In this document: in pieces, positions 49,019-62,429 of the stretch
How the letters are laid out: every line of letters starts with the position of its first letter
Position numbering within the stretch: the stretch's first letter is position 1
Source of the DNA: Adineta ricciae
Taxonomy: Eukaryota > Rotifera > Eurotatoria > Adinetida > Adinetidae
Assembly: GCA_905250025.1 (NCBI GenBank)
Contig: CAJNOJ010000116.1
Location: forward strand, 186,001-250,000
DNA: 64,000 nucleotides
Direction: 5' to 3'
Translations under genes and position numbers: made by a program
The notes under the pieces: model-generated
Database searches by the model: none
Told to the model about the DNA's origin: nothing
The model's input: only the letters and a program-made list of their open reading frames with translations

Positions 49019-50706
49019 ATGTTATTACCGGTCATTGTCTTTCTATGCATTCGTATCTCGACGACGATTCGTAAGTCGATCTTATCCTTTATTTAAAACG
49101 AAAGATCAAGCTGACTTATAATCTGTAGATACTTGTCCGAATTTTTGTCAATGCTATTCGGCATCGGATGGTAAGAGTTTCCTTTCTTTTCAAGAAGTAA
49201 AACGATTTGAAAACTGTGTACTAAAGGTTATCATATCATCTGTCGAAATGCGAATCTTTCGGACATTCCATTGACTTTAATACGATTCCTTCAAATTACT
49301 GTTCATCAAAATCTAATTCTTGATTTAAGCTCCAATTCACTCTCGATCATTTCTTGTCAAATCTTTCAAATCCCCACTATTCTTCGATTAACTTTAAGTG
49401 ACAACCGTATTCAATCCCTTCCGTCGTGTTTTTCTCAATCGTCGATTGAATATCTGAAATTGAACAAAAATCAGCTTCAGTTTAATGAAACAACCATTCT
49501 TTCAAGCTCCAAATTACTTCATTTAGACATATCCGACAATGCAATACCTCGTTTACCACGTACATTTTTCTTTCATCTACGTCGGTTGCAAACATTAGTA
49601 TTAAATGATTCTCATGAACTTTTTCAAGCAGATCGTGATCAATGGATTCGATCACTACCAACACGAAATCAATTGACATTGGTTATATGTGATGAACATT
49701 TTCATCTTCCATTTTGCCTTTTTGACCATTTATTTCAATTAAACAAGATCTTAACGATTGAATTGAACGGATATATTCATTGTGATTGTTCTTTTGTCTA
49801 TTTACCATTTGACAAAATTCGTTTTCAATATTGTCAATCTGATCGATTGACTGATCAGCATGGTCGATGTGATATTCATTCGTCTCGTTTTGCACGTGGT
49901 TACTCATTGATTGAATTACAAAATGAAACATATCGACAGTTATGTGCGAAAGAATATCAAACATGTCAAACGTTGTCATGGAAGAGAAATTCTCCATTTA
50001 TTCCTGATTTTGATGTGTCTCGAAACGATTCAACAATTAAACAAGTACAAATAACAACAATGACCACTACTTTCACGGCGGAAACATCTTCAAAAAGAGA
50101 CCATACATCCGCAGGTGCCATCATACCATTTGTCCTTATTTTACTTCTTGTAACAATAGTCTGCCTCTATATTGTTCTATCAGGACACTTTTTTCGAGGA
50201 AAAACTCAAGAGAATATTAATGGATTAATTGACAAACGGAAAAAACAACAAGCTCTGTCAAGTGTTTCCAGAACTGGTAGGCAAAGATCTCATTCGGAAA
50301 AGCAAGTGCCCATTGAGTATGAGATCATTGACGAATGGAATGAATTGTTGAGGACGTTGCTTAGTTTGAACAATCTAGATAATCTTTTCAACCTTCGTAC
50401 TGTTGTCTCTTTATCTTAGGTAATTCGGATAGAAGACCTACACAATTTGATGAAGGTCTCTCTATGGACAATGTAAACATGAATTCTAATCCGCGTCATG
50501 GATCATTCTATCAACGACGATATTCGGATTCGGATGATGGATCTGAACTAACGTTTTATAGTATTATTAACGATCGGAAAACATCGTCAACGTCGTTTAT
50601 TCAATCTTCAATGACTGATAGTGCTTCGTCAACGTCAACCATAGATTCTTCTGCGTCGAATGAAACTGTCATTGTATCTTGTGGAAATAAACAGAGAAAA
50701 TTTTAA
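49019..50706 (+). CDS. LRR single-pass receptor-like protein
   Basis: 476 residues, exons 49019-49070, 49129-49170, 49227-50276 and 50420-50706. A signal peptide (MLLPVIVFLCIRISTT) precedes an LRRNT-type Cys cluster (CPNFCQCYSASDG). About four leucine-rich repeats follow (LILDLSSNSLSII, LRLTLSDNRIQSLP, IEYLKLNKNQLQF, LLHLDISDNAIPRLP). The region around CDCSFVYLP and FQYCQSD resembles an LRRCT cap. A Thr/Ser stalk leads to a transmembrane helix (IIPFVLILLLVTIVCLYIVL), then a basic and Ser-rich cytoplasmic tail ending KQRKF. The last intron (donor GTAGGC at 50277) is the least sure. Similar proteins act in cell adhesion and neural wiring; the ligand is unknown. Confidence 0.86.
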
Positions 50707-50955
50707 TTGAGGACGAGACAAATGAATATTTGATTTATTCTACATTTAGAAGCGAAAGCGAGGATACAAAAGTGATATCTGTTGTGATCTGACACGCACA
50801 TAAGCACACACAAATAGAAATGTTCGTATTTCTGAGAATGGCAAAGACATTGATTTGAGCTTGACAGAGTTTTTAAAAAAAAGTAGCTACTGAACAAAAC
50901 AACAACAATGAATAAGATAATTCATGTGATAAAAAAGAAGAAGAAATTGATCGTA

Positions 50956-51910
50956 TTAAGCATAGAATTCTTGTGGTGACTTGGAATAACCATATTGATT
51001 AGGATAAAGTAATCCCGTTGTATACGATGTATGCGATTTTTCTCGTGTATGATAACGTCGAATAATACAGGCAAGAAGAATAATCGAAGTTAGAATACCG
51101 ATGGCTAAGCCTAAAAGAAAGTGTAAGTAAAGATCATTTTCAAAATTTCAATTCCGAACACTTACCAGCAAGGATACCTGCCGCAATGGGCGGACGTGTG
51201 AGAAAACTAAATAGTATCCATAGAGGTGTCGTATGATTACCAACAGTTGTTTGGCGAGTGGTAAGGCCTGGATATCGAGATGTGTGAATCGTCGTTGTTG
51301 TCGGAACTCTATTTGATACAGTTGGCTCGTTGTAATAAGCGTCGTCTTCGAGATCATCTGTATAATCTTCATGTTCATCTTTAAATTCATTTCCATCTAA
51401 ATCATTGAACACTGGTGTGGATGATGTTGTACTACTTTGAGGTTTTCGTCTTGTTGGCTCATAATTAGATGATGTTGTTTTTGACCATCGGTTAACTCCA
51501 GCAGTTGTGGTAGTTGGTCGAACTGTCGTCGTCGTTGTTTTAGTTTGCGGTGTTGTTGTTGTTGTTGTTGTCGTCGACGATGGCGATGACGTTGTGCGAC
51601 TCGTTGTAGTCAATCTTGTTGTAATCATCATGATTGTTGTTGTTGTAGTTGCACTACTGTTAGCAGTTACTTTCGATAATTGCTCTTCTTCTTCGTCATC
51701 GGCATACTCATCAAGACTTGCTGCACCACCGCTACCTTCGACATTTGTTCCTAATAATTTAGGATCGTTCAAATCATAATCATCGTAGAGTGAAGAACCC
51801 TGTTTAGGTAATGTCAAAGCATCAGCAGTTTGACCTTTTGAACTGTTTGTTGCTATTGATTGAACGATGAGAATCAGAAAGCCTGATGTAACCAACAGTC
51901 GAATAAACAT
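50956..51910 (-). CDS. SDC: Syndecan, heparan sulfate proteoglycan core
   Basis: Transmembrane proteoglycan linking matrix and growth factors to the cytoskeleton. 299 residues, exons 51910-51166 and 51110-50956. Signal peptide MFIRLLVTSGFLILIVQSIA. The ectodomain has candidate glycosaminoglycan sites next to acidic residues (NVEGSGGAASLDEYADDEEE) and a long Thr-rich mucin-like stretch. The transmembrane helix has the small-residue spacing of syndecans (IAAGILAGLAIGILTSIILL). The cytoplasmic tail has a basic C1 (RRYHTREKSHTSY), a variable part, and ends in EFYA, the diagnostic C2 PDZ-binding motif. It is a likely substrate of the xylosyltransferase at 31.6-34.6 kb. The stop lies 250 bases from the convergent LRR gene. 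Confidence 0.95.
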
Positions 51911-52942
51911 GATCAACTGATGGTTCAATTTCCGATCAGAAAACTTTTATTTGCAACTATAGAACTGATGATGTACAAGTCAAATGATACTATGTACGAT
52001 GAACACAACACAAACAAACAAATATGGCTACAGGAACATCCCGAAGGAGATGACCATTGGTCAGCAATATTCTGACGATAGATGGATTTCATTCGAAATT
52101 GAGTCAAAACACATGAAACTCATTATTTTTAATTACAAATCATTTTATTCTGATAACATATCCGTTCTTCTGAGGAGATCACAAAACTGGTCAATCAGAC
52201 ATCAGATGGCGCTATCAGTATATCAGCTGAACCGTAAGTTGTTCAAAGGCATATCATTCTCTTTATCATATATTCATATTGACACCATCACGAGGTGTAG
52301 TCATCTAAACTAAACAAATTACTAATTTGATAAATTAGAATAGAACGTTTGCACGTTTTATATTAGATTGAATCAGTTGATAGGTCAAATATATCTCACA
52401 GACAGACAAACTAACTGCGGTCATTAGAATGTTCGCTTCGAATTACAATGAACAGTTGTTAAAATAACAAATCATATCGTTGAAACATGATAAACGACTA
52501 AGACTTTTCTTCTGTAGAAGATTTCTTTGCAAGTCAAACTGTTTCAGTAATGGTCAATTATATTGATTTGTGTTGTTAATGCGAAGTATTTATGCAAAGC
52601 AGGAATACTTCAGTCAATCGTTCATTAATTATCTACACGAAGGAAAAAGAATTTATTTGTACAACAATATACGTTCTGAAATAATGTTTTCTACGCTAAA
52701 CGTTGCACAGAACGCTGCAGAAGAAGTATAAATTGTACGCTTATCTCGTGAATTGTTTGCTCATTTTATCAAAGCTTATCTAATATATGTCGTATTTGCC
52801 AGCAATTACCCCGTGTCACAGAGACAAAATTTTCAATGCTAGCTCGTGTTTTACTTGACCTCGACGATTCTATCAATGCTGCTTTTATCTCTAGTTTCAT
52901 CTTACTTTTGTTTTTCAGAGGTTAGTGTGTATTAGTTCTAGA
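51911..52942. other. Divergent region, syndecan / MBL-fold gene
   Basis: 1.03 kb with no supportable ORF. A strong acceptor (TTTGTTTTTCAG ending at 52919) stands 23 bases before the MBL-gene ATG, indicating a 5' UTR intron or spliced-leader site. Confidence 0.5.
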
Positions 52943-53776
52943 ATGCCTTGTCATGTATGTACGAACTGTGGCATACAATATCCTATGGCATCTATGCCAC
53001 CTGCACATTGTTTGATCTGCGAAGATGAACGGCATTACGTGGATAAAAACGGACAAGCATGGACGACTAGAGAAGAATTGTTAGGTAACTATAAAAATCA
53101 ATTCAAATTCGAAGAAAATGGTCTGTACTCGATTTGGACTGAACCGCGATTTGCGATCGGTCAGCGTGCATTCTTGTTACAAACATCGTTTGGTAACATT
53201 CTTTGGGATTGTATTTCGTATCTCGATCAGGATACTATTGATTTTATCAATAAACTAGGTGGTCTCTGTGCAATCGCAATTTCTCATCCTCATTTCTTTA
53301 CCACTATGGTAGACTGGAGTGATGCATTTGGTCACGTACCTATTTATCTGCATAAGAATCTTGACACATGGGTAGCAAGACCTGATCCATGCCTTCAATT
53401 TTGGGAAGGCAGTACGAAAGATCTATTTGATGGAAAATTGAAGTTGATCAACACCGGCGGACACTTTGACGGTTCACAGGTATTATACTGGCCAGAAGGA
53501 GCATCTAACAAGGGTGTACTACTAAGCGGTGATGATCCTCAAATTTGTATGGATTCAAAACAAGTGACATTTATGCATAGTTTTTTGAATTATATTCCAT
53601 TAAATGAAAAGAAAATTAGACGCATCTTGGAACGTCTACGTCTTGTCAATTATGATAGATTGTACGATGCTTTTACTATCTATGGTACAGATGGAGTCAT
53701 TCGTGAAGGTGCACAGCAGATTGTTCAACGATCAGGAGAACGATATTGTAAAGCTATTTCCAATGATTTGGATTGA
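52943..53776 (+). CDS. MBL-fold metallo-hydrolase, intronless
   Basis: 277-residue protein in one exon. The start MPCHVCTNCG is the first ATG; upstream codons of the open frame begin with GTG. An N-terminal Cys pair cluster (CHVCTNCG...CLIC) could bind zinc. The metallo-beta-lactamase core is suggested by SFGNILWDCISYLD, ISHPHFFTTMVDWSDAFG (in place of the classical HxHxDH), INTGGHFDGSQVLYW and LLSGDDPQICMD. The histidine and aspartate spacing matches a subgroup common in bacteria and fungi. The catalytic reaction is unknown; many relatives are thiol-ester or lactone hydrolases. The lack of introns, while most neighbours have several, makes it a candidate for recent horizontal acquisition. 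Confidence 0.82.
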   Translation: MPCHVCTNCGIQYPMASMPPAHCLICEDERHYVDKNGQAWTTREELLGNYKNQFKFEENGLYSIWTEPRFAIGQRAFLLQTSFGNILWDCISYLDQDTIDFINKLGGLCAIAISHPHFFTTMVDWSDAFGHVPIYLHKNLDTWVARPDPCLQFWEGSTKDLFDGKLKLINTGGHFDGSQVLYWPEGASNKGVLLSGDDPQICMDSKQVTFMHSFLNYIPLNEKKIRRILERLRLVNYDRLYDAFTIYGTDGVIREGAQQIVQRSGERYCKAISNDLD

Positions 53777-54253
53777 TGAACCTCCTTTTTCTGCTAATTT
53801 TAAATCGAATTTGACTATACATCTCTAAAAATATGATTCTACTAGTACGATTATATTTTTTTTCCAAACGACGATAAATGCCAAGATGAAAGATGTTTGC
53901 TTTCGATTAACACATCGGCTAATTGTTTAGCAATTACCTATGCACATCTGCTCGTAAGTATTCGTAAACTTATTAATTTGAAATAGTAATTTTTTGAGAG
54001 TGTGAACTTGCATTTATAATTCACAATGCAATTAAATTAAATAATGCATGAAAACTGTCGAACATTTACATCTTTGATAGTTCGATGCTGTGCGACATCT
54101 TTTTTACGTTCATTGAACATTATTGGCCAATTTCCATTTTCATGGATTATTTTATAGTTTGGAGATGATGATGAGATGTCAATACAATACTGCACATTTT
54201 TCCTTTTTTACTGTATATACAATCATATCCATTGATTGATTATTCGTTATTGT
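53777..54253. other. Spacer between the MBL-fold gene and SCHIP1
   Basis: 477 bases, AT-rich, no gene seen. Confidence 0.5.
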
Positions 54254-57200
54254 ATGCATAGAGCCATAATGAATGAACCAAGTGAAAATCCTGTTACCGA
54301 CGAAAAACCATCGTCAGATTTTCTGCATGAATATTTACAGAAAACTGATTTATCAACAACAACAAGCCTTAATCAATTCGTCAAGGATCATCAGATTACA
54401 CGCGAAGAAAATGAAACCGAAGAAGCGTTTACTAAACGTGTGAAAAAGATCAATTATCTGAATTTAGCGCAGCAATTAATTCGCAATAGTGCTCAACATA
54501 CTCATTCACGTCAGATCATTAAACCTGAAGTCAAGTCATCTACACATGTAAGATCTACTAGCTGATTGTTGGACGTTCGGTAAAATGTTAATGATTTTTT
54601 GTTTGCTTAGGAGGAATCAACGTCAAAACTTGTAGCACCTTTGAAACGCATGAAACCTGTCTTTTCTCCAGCTGAAGATCCTGATTTTGACGATGAATTT
54701 GAAGTCGACGATCAAAATTCTCGAGATATCTATGATCAATCAACTACATCATCGTCATCTTCAAGCGATGATGAGGAAATTCGTCCCCGTCAACACCGTA
54801 TCTTATCATTCAAAACGAATAATACATTTGCAAATGACATTAAACAAAAACTGTCAAGTCTAGCTGCTGATGTCGTCCGTACATTTGGTACGTCAACTAC
54901 AATAGGCGATGATGATTACACAAAGCCACTACCAACAAGTACCTCATTTTCATCTCGACTATTTCCTAATCGAAATAAAGATCTCACCAAGTAATAGAAC
55001 GAGGAAAACTCTCGGATTTCGATGAAAGAAATGCTTTATTTGATATTTAGTCAAAATTGTTCGCCGAATAATGACAATGCTGTTATACAAGAAGAAGAAT
55101 TGGTTTCTTCAAAACATACTGATTATCATGAAGATAATGATACTGATTTATTGTATACAAACGAGAGTTTATTACCTCAAGTCGACTGGGATAATCTGGA
55201 AAAACAATTAAAACAAGCTCAGGTCGAACGCGAAAGATACGATAAGGTAGGATTTGTCTCTTCTTCGTCAGCTATTTCATGTAGAACGAAAGAAGGCGAA
55301 AAACAATTCGTTTGTTTTCATTGAGATAACTAAAAACACCTGACGTTATACAATTACATGTGATTTCGATCTAAACAACTATCGTTTTTGATCGAACACA
55401 TCTGCTAAATATGGTATACGTCTTAGTACGACTGAAAACAATATCATAGTTATTACCGAAAGGAAATAACATACTTTCCGTACTTCCTAGTAGAAATTCA
55501 AGGACATTACTGTCGAGTGTCTAGTGCTTCTATGAAATCGCTAAAACAGCATGGTCTGAGGGCATTTCATTTATCTTCAACAACGGGTACATATGAAAAA
55601 TGACTGAAGGTCTTCGAAAAAAGAAAGAGTTATTCACACTAATGAAAGCATCTAATCTAACTTTATCTCATTTATCATCGTCGGAACCATTCGTTGTTTC
55701 AAACATATCTATAATTAACTTATCGTACAAAGAAGGAAAAAAAAGACTAGCAGTTTAAATTTCCTCAACTGAAAGCACAATCATGTCGTAACATATAGCT
55801 TGCAATTGACATGAAGTGCACTCCACTAAAGAGGATAAAACTAGCGCACATAGTAAAAATAGAAATTAACACTTTTCAAATCTCTCGTCCAGTATTACAA
55901 ATACAACAAAAATCTAGTCAATAGCTTTGAAAAAAAAGCGTACTACCCGAAGCTATCTATTAAATAATAATGACGTTTTTATTGTCAACAAATGTACGTG
56001 TCAATCATTGTGGTTTTATGAAAAAACGAGAGAAACCGACTCGTACAGTGTTACACATAAGAAAAGAGAAACGAGTCAATAGGAATATAGATTTCATAAT
56101 CATCTCCGTCTCTCTTCTTTCTCTTTCTCTCTTAATAATGTTGCCAGTACCACTTTATTAAGAATATAACGCCCTTATTTTCTTTTTTTCCATCTTCTTC
56201 TTCTTTCTCCTACTTACATCTTATAATTAGACGTCTACAATTTCATATGTTAAAATAAAATTAGAAGAAAAAAGAAAGAAACACATTCTGACAGTTTTCT
56301 TTCCAATGGACTTGTATATTTACTATTTGTACAATGAAAAAATTCAATTTGACTCTAATTTAGACACGATTCGTTCAGAATTGAAAGTACGTATGCATTC
56401 TCGTGTGGAAAGACTGTCAATCAAACTGATGAAGAGCGCTTACTTTTCTTGTTGTCACACGTCTAATGACGCGAGAGATTTCCTCGATGTGTTTCCTCTT
56501 TTGAAGATAGGTTATCTGTCGGTATTTAGTATACACAACCTATAAAATGTGTCATATTATCTGTAAATGACAAGATAGAATACAAGAGATACGAAGCAGT
56601 GAATTACTGTGAATGTATCCATAAGAAGTCAACAAAAGTCGACGTATACTGCTGCTGCTGTTGTTATTCCTATTTACATCCATCATTAGACTGAAGTTTT
56701 TCCCTGCTCGTGGTTTTCTACTTAGAAGCTAAACAACAACAACAATAATAATAATAATAATAATAATATTGACGATGATAATATTCGAATAATGATGATG
56801 ATGAAACAAAAAAAGCAGAACGAGAAGTCTTTCTCTCGCGTTTTCCGTTCTTTTTTCCGGAGAAAAACTCCGATTGAGAAAAAAAAACATCCAAAATGTA
56901 AGAACGACTTACTTCGACAGAAATTGCCATATTGAGAATCTACAAACAGAATTTATGGTAAACTCGATGTGCTATGAATGTTTGCACGTTAGCAGTTTAA
57001 CAGAAGGTCGTTTTTGTCCTGTGTCATGCTGTTCGATAACTAACCAGAAACATCTGACTGAATGATTTCTTCAACTTGTTCATTGTAGGCCCGACTGAAT
57101 GATCGTGACGAAATCCGCCGGAAACTAGCAGCAGGCAATGAATCTGAAGGTGAAAGTGAAGACTATTACACATCAGATTATATAAAAAAAACAATGATCA

Positions 57201-58489
57201 CAACGTCCCATCGACGACGGCAAGGTAATGTGACTATTGAAGAGTACAAGTGAGATATTTAATATGTCAATCAACACCTTTTCGACAGTGGTCTTAATGA
57301 AGACAATGTCATCAATCATGATTAGTCTTCTCTCTTCGAAAGTGAATGACACTTGGAAAGACGAGAGATAGAGCGAAGCATATGCTGCAAGAAAGCAAAA
57401 GAAAACGAGAGGAATATTTGTCCTGGAATAGATCCCCTACTGTTTTATTCGTTCGTAAACAGAAAAGATAATAACGATCTCATTTATTTGCTTCGTTAAA
57501 TACAATTTCCGATGGCGAATATAGCAAGTGAGAAAATTTATGCTTTTTCAGACTCAAATCTGCAAATATGTTTTGTCAACGAAAACCACCAAACAAGCGA
57601 TTCATCTGATACTGATATGGTATGGAATACTTTGTTTGTTGCATTCAGTCGAAGGAAATATATATCGTCCTATTTTTTCCTTTGAAAGACGTCAGCCGTA
57701 ATGAAAAGCAGATTGAAACCTACGAAAAGCGATGAGTCGAATTCCTTGTCCACGACGACGAATAACGAAGATATTCTTGCGAAACAACAGAGATTAAAGG
57801 TAAAATAAAGCAGAATTTCGTTTCCTGTCTATGATTTATGTTGTACTTTTAAAGGAAGAAGCCAAAGTTGCTCTTGTTCTTGGAGCAAAGATGGCTCGCA
57901 TGCAAGTTCAAATCGAACGACGAGCATTAAAAAAGAAGAAATCACCACTGTACGATATTGTAAGGATCATGAACTTGTTTCTATTTGAATTGACAATATT
58001 TTCTCTGGTACAGATTGGAATCAATACTAACGGAGATAAACCGTTGACTGTTCGAATGCTTGAAGATATGAATATTGGTCAATTACAAGTTATCGTGAAT
58101 GATTTACATTGTCAGATCGAAAGTATGATTCTGCTGTTTTGTTCTATTTTTCTATATTAATGTGGTCTTGTTTCAGCTTACAATGAAGAATTAGTTAATC
58201 TCCTAATGGAACGAGATTCACTGACTATGGAGCAAGATTCTATTCTGGTTGATATTGAAGATCTAACAAAGTAAGGCCAGCAATAAACGTTGTACTCTCA
58301 AGTGCGAGAGTTTGAAAATTTAGACGATTACAAGAACGTGCTGCTAGCTTGGCAACGGAATCGAAACGAACATCTACGAATGGCAATACGCAGCGTGTTA
58401 TTGTTGTTAAATCATCTGCAGCACCGCAGCAAGATGTACAGAAGAAATCTCTTCTTCACAATCTATTACGAAAGGCGACATTTATTTAA
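54254..58489 (+). CDS. SCHIP1: SCHIP1 (schwannomin-interacting protein 1) homologue
   Basis: Coiled-coil adaptor that in vertebrates binds merlin/NF2 and ankyrin. 552 residues, ten exons: 54254-54547, 54611-54990, 55051-55246, 57089-57224, 57552-57619, 57689-57799, 57855-57959, 58014-58122, 58177-58270 and 58324-58489. N-terminal two thirds are acidic and Ser-rich. The conserved C-terminal coiled coil is clear: EEAKVALVLGAKMARMQVQI, MNIGQLQVIVNDLHCQIE, NEELVNLLMERDSLTMEQDS, ILVDIEDLT. Exon 2 also carries FANDIKQKLSSLAADVVRTF. The intron between exons 3 and 4 is 1.84 kb, far longer than the rest. ATG 54254 opens the frame; ATG 54269 is an alternative start. Confidence 0.92.
55247..57088 (+). 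other. Long intron 3 of SCHIP1
   Basis: 1842 bases, from GTAGGA to TTGTAG. Contains an AAC/AAT microsatellite and several weak ORFs (55970, 56306, 56874) without features. Its size suggests an intronic enhancer, an alternative first exon or a nested noncoding RNA. Confidence 0.6.
56730..56770. repeat. (AAC)n-(AAT)n microsatellite
   Basis: Four AAC units pass into about ten AAT units inside SCHIP1 intron 3. Confidence 0.85.
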
Positions 58490-59476
58490 ATTGGTCTACA
58501 AGATAATTCCGGTTGTTCTTTGAACTTCATCAATTCAATGGATATGTGTATTCTTCTTTTTTCTGTGAATTGTTAGAGCCAGGCTTATTTCATTCTTTTT
58601 TTATTGGCATGATGTTTCGAATTTTTTTTTGATTACGAAATAAACGCCTTGCAGTTTAATAAATTTAATTAGAAAGAATGCGTAAATCAAAAGGTTTCAT
58701 TGTGATATTAATGTTTGTGAAGAAGAAAAGTACGTTTATTGACTAAATATATGACTTGGTGGACGCACAGAAATCTGTTTGAATACACAAAAGCCTTGTG
58801 AATAGAAAAGCAATCAACTAATGATACGAAAAGCAATCAACTGATCGATCACTCAATTGATTATCGGAAAAATAAGCTCTATTTTTTGTGCATTTCTAGC
58901 CTGAATATGCTCCTCGTAGGAAATGATACTAGTCGCGTGATTAAAACAAGAAATGCGTATATGATCTGAGTCCAACGTAACCGCATAAGATCTTTATAAA
59001 TATGTTATTCGAATGATGCCAAGGTGATTTCATATCAAATTACGAATTGGAATACCAAGAGTCTTTTGCATACACGAGAGTTCAATTCAATTCGTCCTTC
59101 GTCAAATATTCTGAGAATCGTTTTTCTCCATTCGAGTTACTAATTAGGGCGAACGTTTCGAATGTCATAAAGAAGTCGTAAATTTAGCTCAATCAGACAC
59201 ATACTCTAGTATTTCAGTTTTGTCGCAATTTAAGGAATCACCTCCTGCCATGATGATCAAGTGGTAGAACTTGTTACATGAAAGAACAAGGTTTTGTCGA
59301 TGTTTTCTAATATGAAATAGATGGAAAATTCTACAATTCTTATCTTCTTTGTTTTATTTTCTTCGAATGTACTTAATCGACAAGAAAAAACAAAACAATA
59401 ACGATTTTTCTTTTTGTTTTTATTTTCATGTTGTCGTTAATTAACGAATAGAACGTGAAAAGCGGCGAAACCACGT
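58490..59476. other. Convergent spacer, SCHIP1 / RPL7
   Basis: 987 bases. AATAAA occurs at about 58640, likely serving SCHIP1. No gene recognised. Confidence 0.5.
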
Positions 59477-60555
59477 CTAAGTCATTTTACGCAACAATTG
59501 ATTGATGTATTGTTCACGATTTCCGAAATCACCTCCATCAGCGAAGTGATTTGCTTTCTTGCGCCATCCACCTACAAACAGAAACAGAAAGAATTTTCAA
59601 CAATATATTTTCGAAATCCTACCTTTTGGATTGTTGAGTTTGAATGGCCAGAGAAAGTTTGAAGCCTTTTTGAAATTTTCTCCCACAGTGAAGATTTCAT
59701 GAACAAGATCTTCCATACAGATGATGTCTTGTTTGCCTAGATCAAATCAAACATTTCCTCATCTGCTTCGATCTCGCATTTTAACAAACATACCGAGAGC
59801 TTTTTCGATGATACTATTATCAGATAATGGTATACGTTGTTTGTTCACTTTTCCGAAGCCTCGTTTGTAAATAAGCTCCCGAACTGATTTCAAATTTGGA
59901 TAGCCCCATGCAATGTACGGTTCCGCGATACGTAACATTTGAACAGTAGCCTTGTTAAGTTTAACAAAGACACCGTTGTTGATTTGACGTAATCGGAAGA
60001 GACGAAGAACCTGCTTGACACGTGGATGCACACCGCGAATACTAAAGCATGCAAGGATAAGCACTCCGTTGAAATAAATTTTTTAGAGAACGTACCCACG
60101 AATACGGATAACAAAAGCAAGTGATGGTTCAGCTTCAACATGGTAGTTGTTACGCACTTTAGCTGAGCGCTTAAGACGAATTAAATCACGTTCTTTCTTT
60201 CGGTATTCGCTAGTGTATTTTTCGGCACGTTTGAAAATAACTAAACGTTTGTATTTCTTGTTCTACATAGAAGACAAACGCGCGATGAATACCACGATCA
60301 AAATTGAAACAACGTGAAGAGTTTCCTATCTACCTTAGTTGCTTGTAATTGTGAACGAAGACGACGTGCTTTAAGATCAGCATAGAGCTTTCGTTTTTTC
60401 AATAAGACTTCCGGTACTTTCTGAACGGCCTTTTTGGTTTTGGCTGCAGCTGTCGTTGTTTTTGCAGCTGCACCTGTGTTCACCTTCTTGGCGCTAAAAC
60501 CGAAAGGAATAAATCGAAATAGCTTGGAACATTTTCATACATACGTATCCGTCAT
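59477..60555 (-). CDS. RPL7: 60S ribosomal protein uL30 (RPL7)
   Basis: Large-subunit ribosomal protein. 264 residues, six exons: 60555-60545, 60493-60334, 60262-60096, 60041-59794, 59736-59623 and 59571-59477. The first coding exon has 11 bases (MTD plus two bases), a common arrangement in ribosomal protein genes. Family blocks: [122 protein letters not shown], ending [20 protein letters not shown]. The N-terminal extension is rich in Ala, Lys and Thr, as usual. Confidence 0.97.
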
Positions 60556-61897
60556 AATAAGGAATGAACTGGAGAACGATAGATCTGAAATAAATTCAAT
60601 AAAAATTGTCAAATATCTGAACTCTCGCGTTTGAATAAACTAATAAAACTATCTGTAGGTAGAGGAGTCGAATAGTCCATAGTTTACTCCGCTGGTAAAA
60701 GAATCAATAAAAATTTGTTGATCATAAATCATCATACAAATTCTAAAATCAAATTTTAAACATAAATTTTTACACAACGCACACGAAATTTGAAATTATT
60801 TTTTGAACTTTTCTTCAGATACATACAACCACCATCTTTTCATTGGTTGGACTCATTGAGCGATGAGTCATCGAGATACAATTAGCTAACCAATTGGATT
60901 ATCGTGCAAGAAATGTTCATACTGGTTTTGTTTATTTGAAAAAACAGACTGACCGTCGTTCAAGAACAATGACAAGTATAATCTGCTACATCGTGAAACT
61001 TTTGCTCTTCAGCGACCGATTGGCCTAGTCGGTGAAAATAGAACAAATAATTTGAGAAAATTTTTCTAAATTAATGCACTGGAATTTTTTGCCGGTGATC
61101 AATTCTAAATCAGTTCATGTTATTATCATCGATGCACATCTAGACGTTTCGACCGTTCGTTATACCTTATTGTAAAGTAATTGATCTTTTACATTCTAAC
61201 AATGTTTTACTCCTTTGCGATAGACAGCATTTTCATAATCCCAATACTATCTATAATTTGTATGTTTAGTACCTTCTTGCGTGAAAGTTTTCTTACAAGC
61301 TCAAGATATGAAAGGAAAAGCAAGTGCCATCCCTTCTCATCGATTTCTTTCTACGATTAGAACTGAAGGCGAGAGAGATTCGGCCTCATCTCTCGTGGGC
61401 ATTCGGATTCTGGAATACGACTCTAAACGACATCTAGCGAGATATGCGTTATATATATAGCAAAAATAAATAAACTTTGAATTGCTAATTCGGGTTTGGA
61501 CGACGTCAAGTTGGCTTTACTTCTCAGTATCAAACAATTTCATATATCTATTTTTGAATCAAATAATGAATCAGATTTATGAAGTTGATGACTAATTGTA
61601 TGCAGTCCGACGGAATGGATGAAACAAATTTCATATTTCGTTACTGTGATGCAATTACTTTTCAATATATCGAGAAGATTCACCGTTCAATTGAAGTAAA
61701 TTGCTTTCGCTTCTTTATTTTCAATGTAACATAATGACAAGAAAAATGTTAGTAGTGGGACAATAGAGTGTCGAGCAATGTGAGTATGTATATAGTAGGA
61801 ACAATTTACAACACGATAAATATGAATATGGATAGTCGAGAGCAACAACATTCAATACAAATAGTTGTTTTTTCACAGGTCAATTATCGATTGTCAT
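60556..61897. other. Spacer between histone H4 and RPL7
   Basis: 1.34 kb holding the RPL7 promoter and the H4 3' region. Just after the H4 stop (minus strand, first 100 bases) I see no canonical histone 3' stem-loop. No gene found. Confidence 0.5.

Positions 61898-62429
<532 letters not shown>

Noticed and set aside
51507..51779. Valine-rich plus-strand ORF
   Set aside because: Antisense shadow of the Thr-rich (ACA/ACG) mucin region of syndecan.
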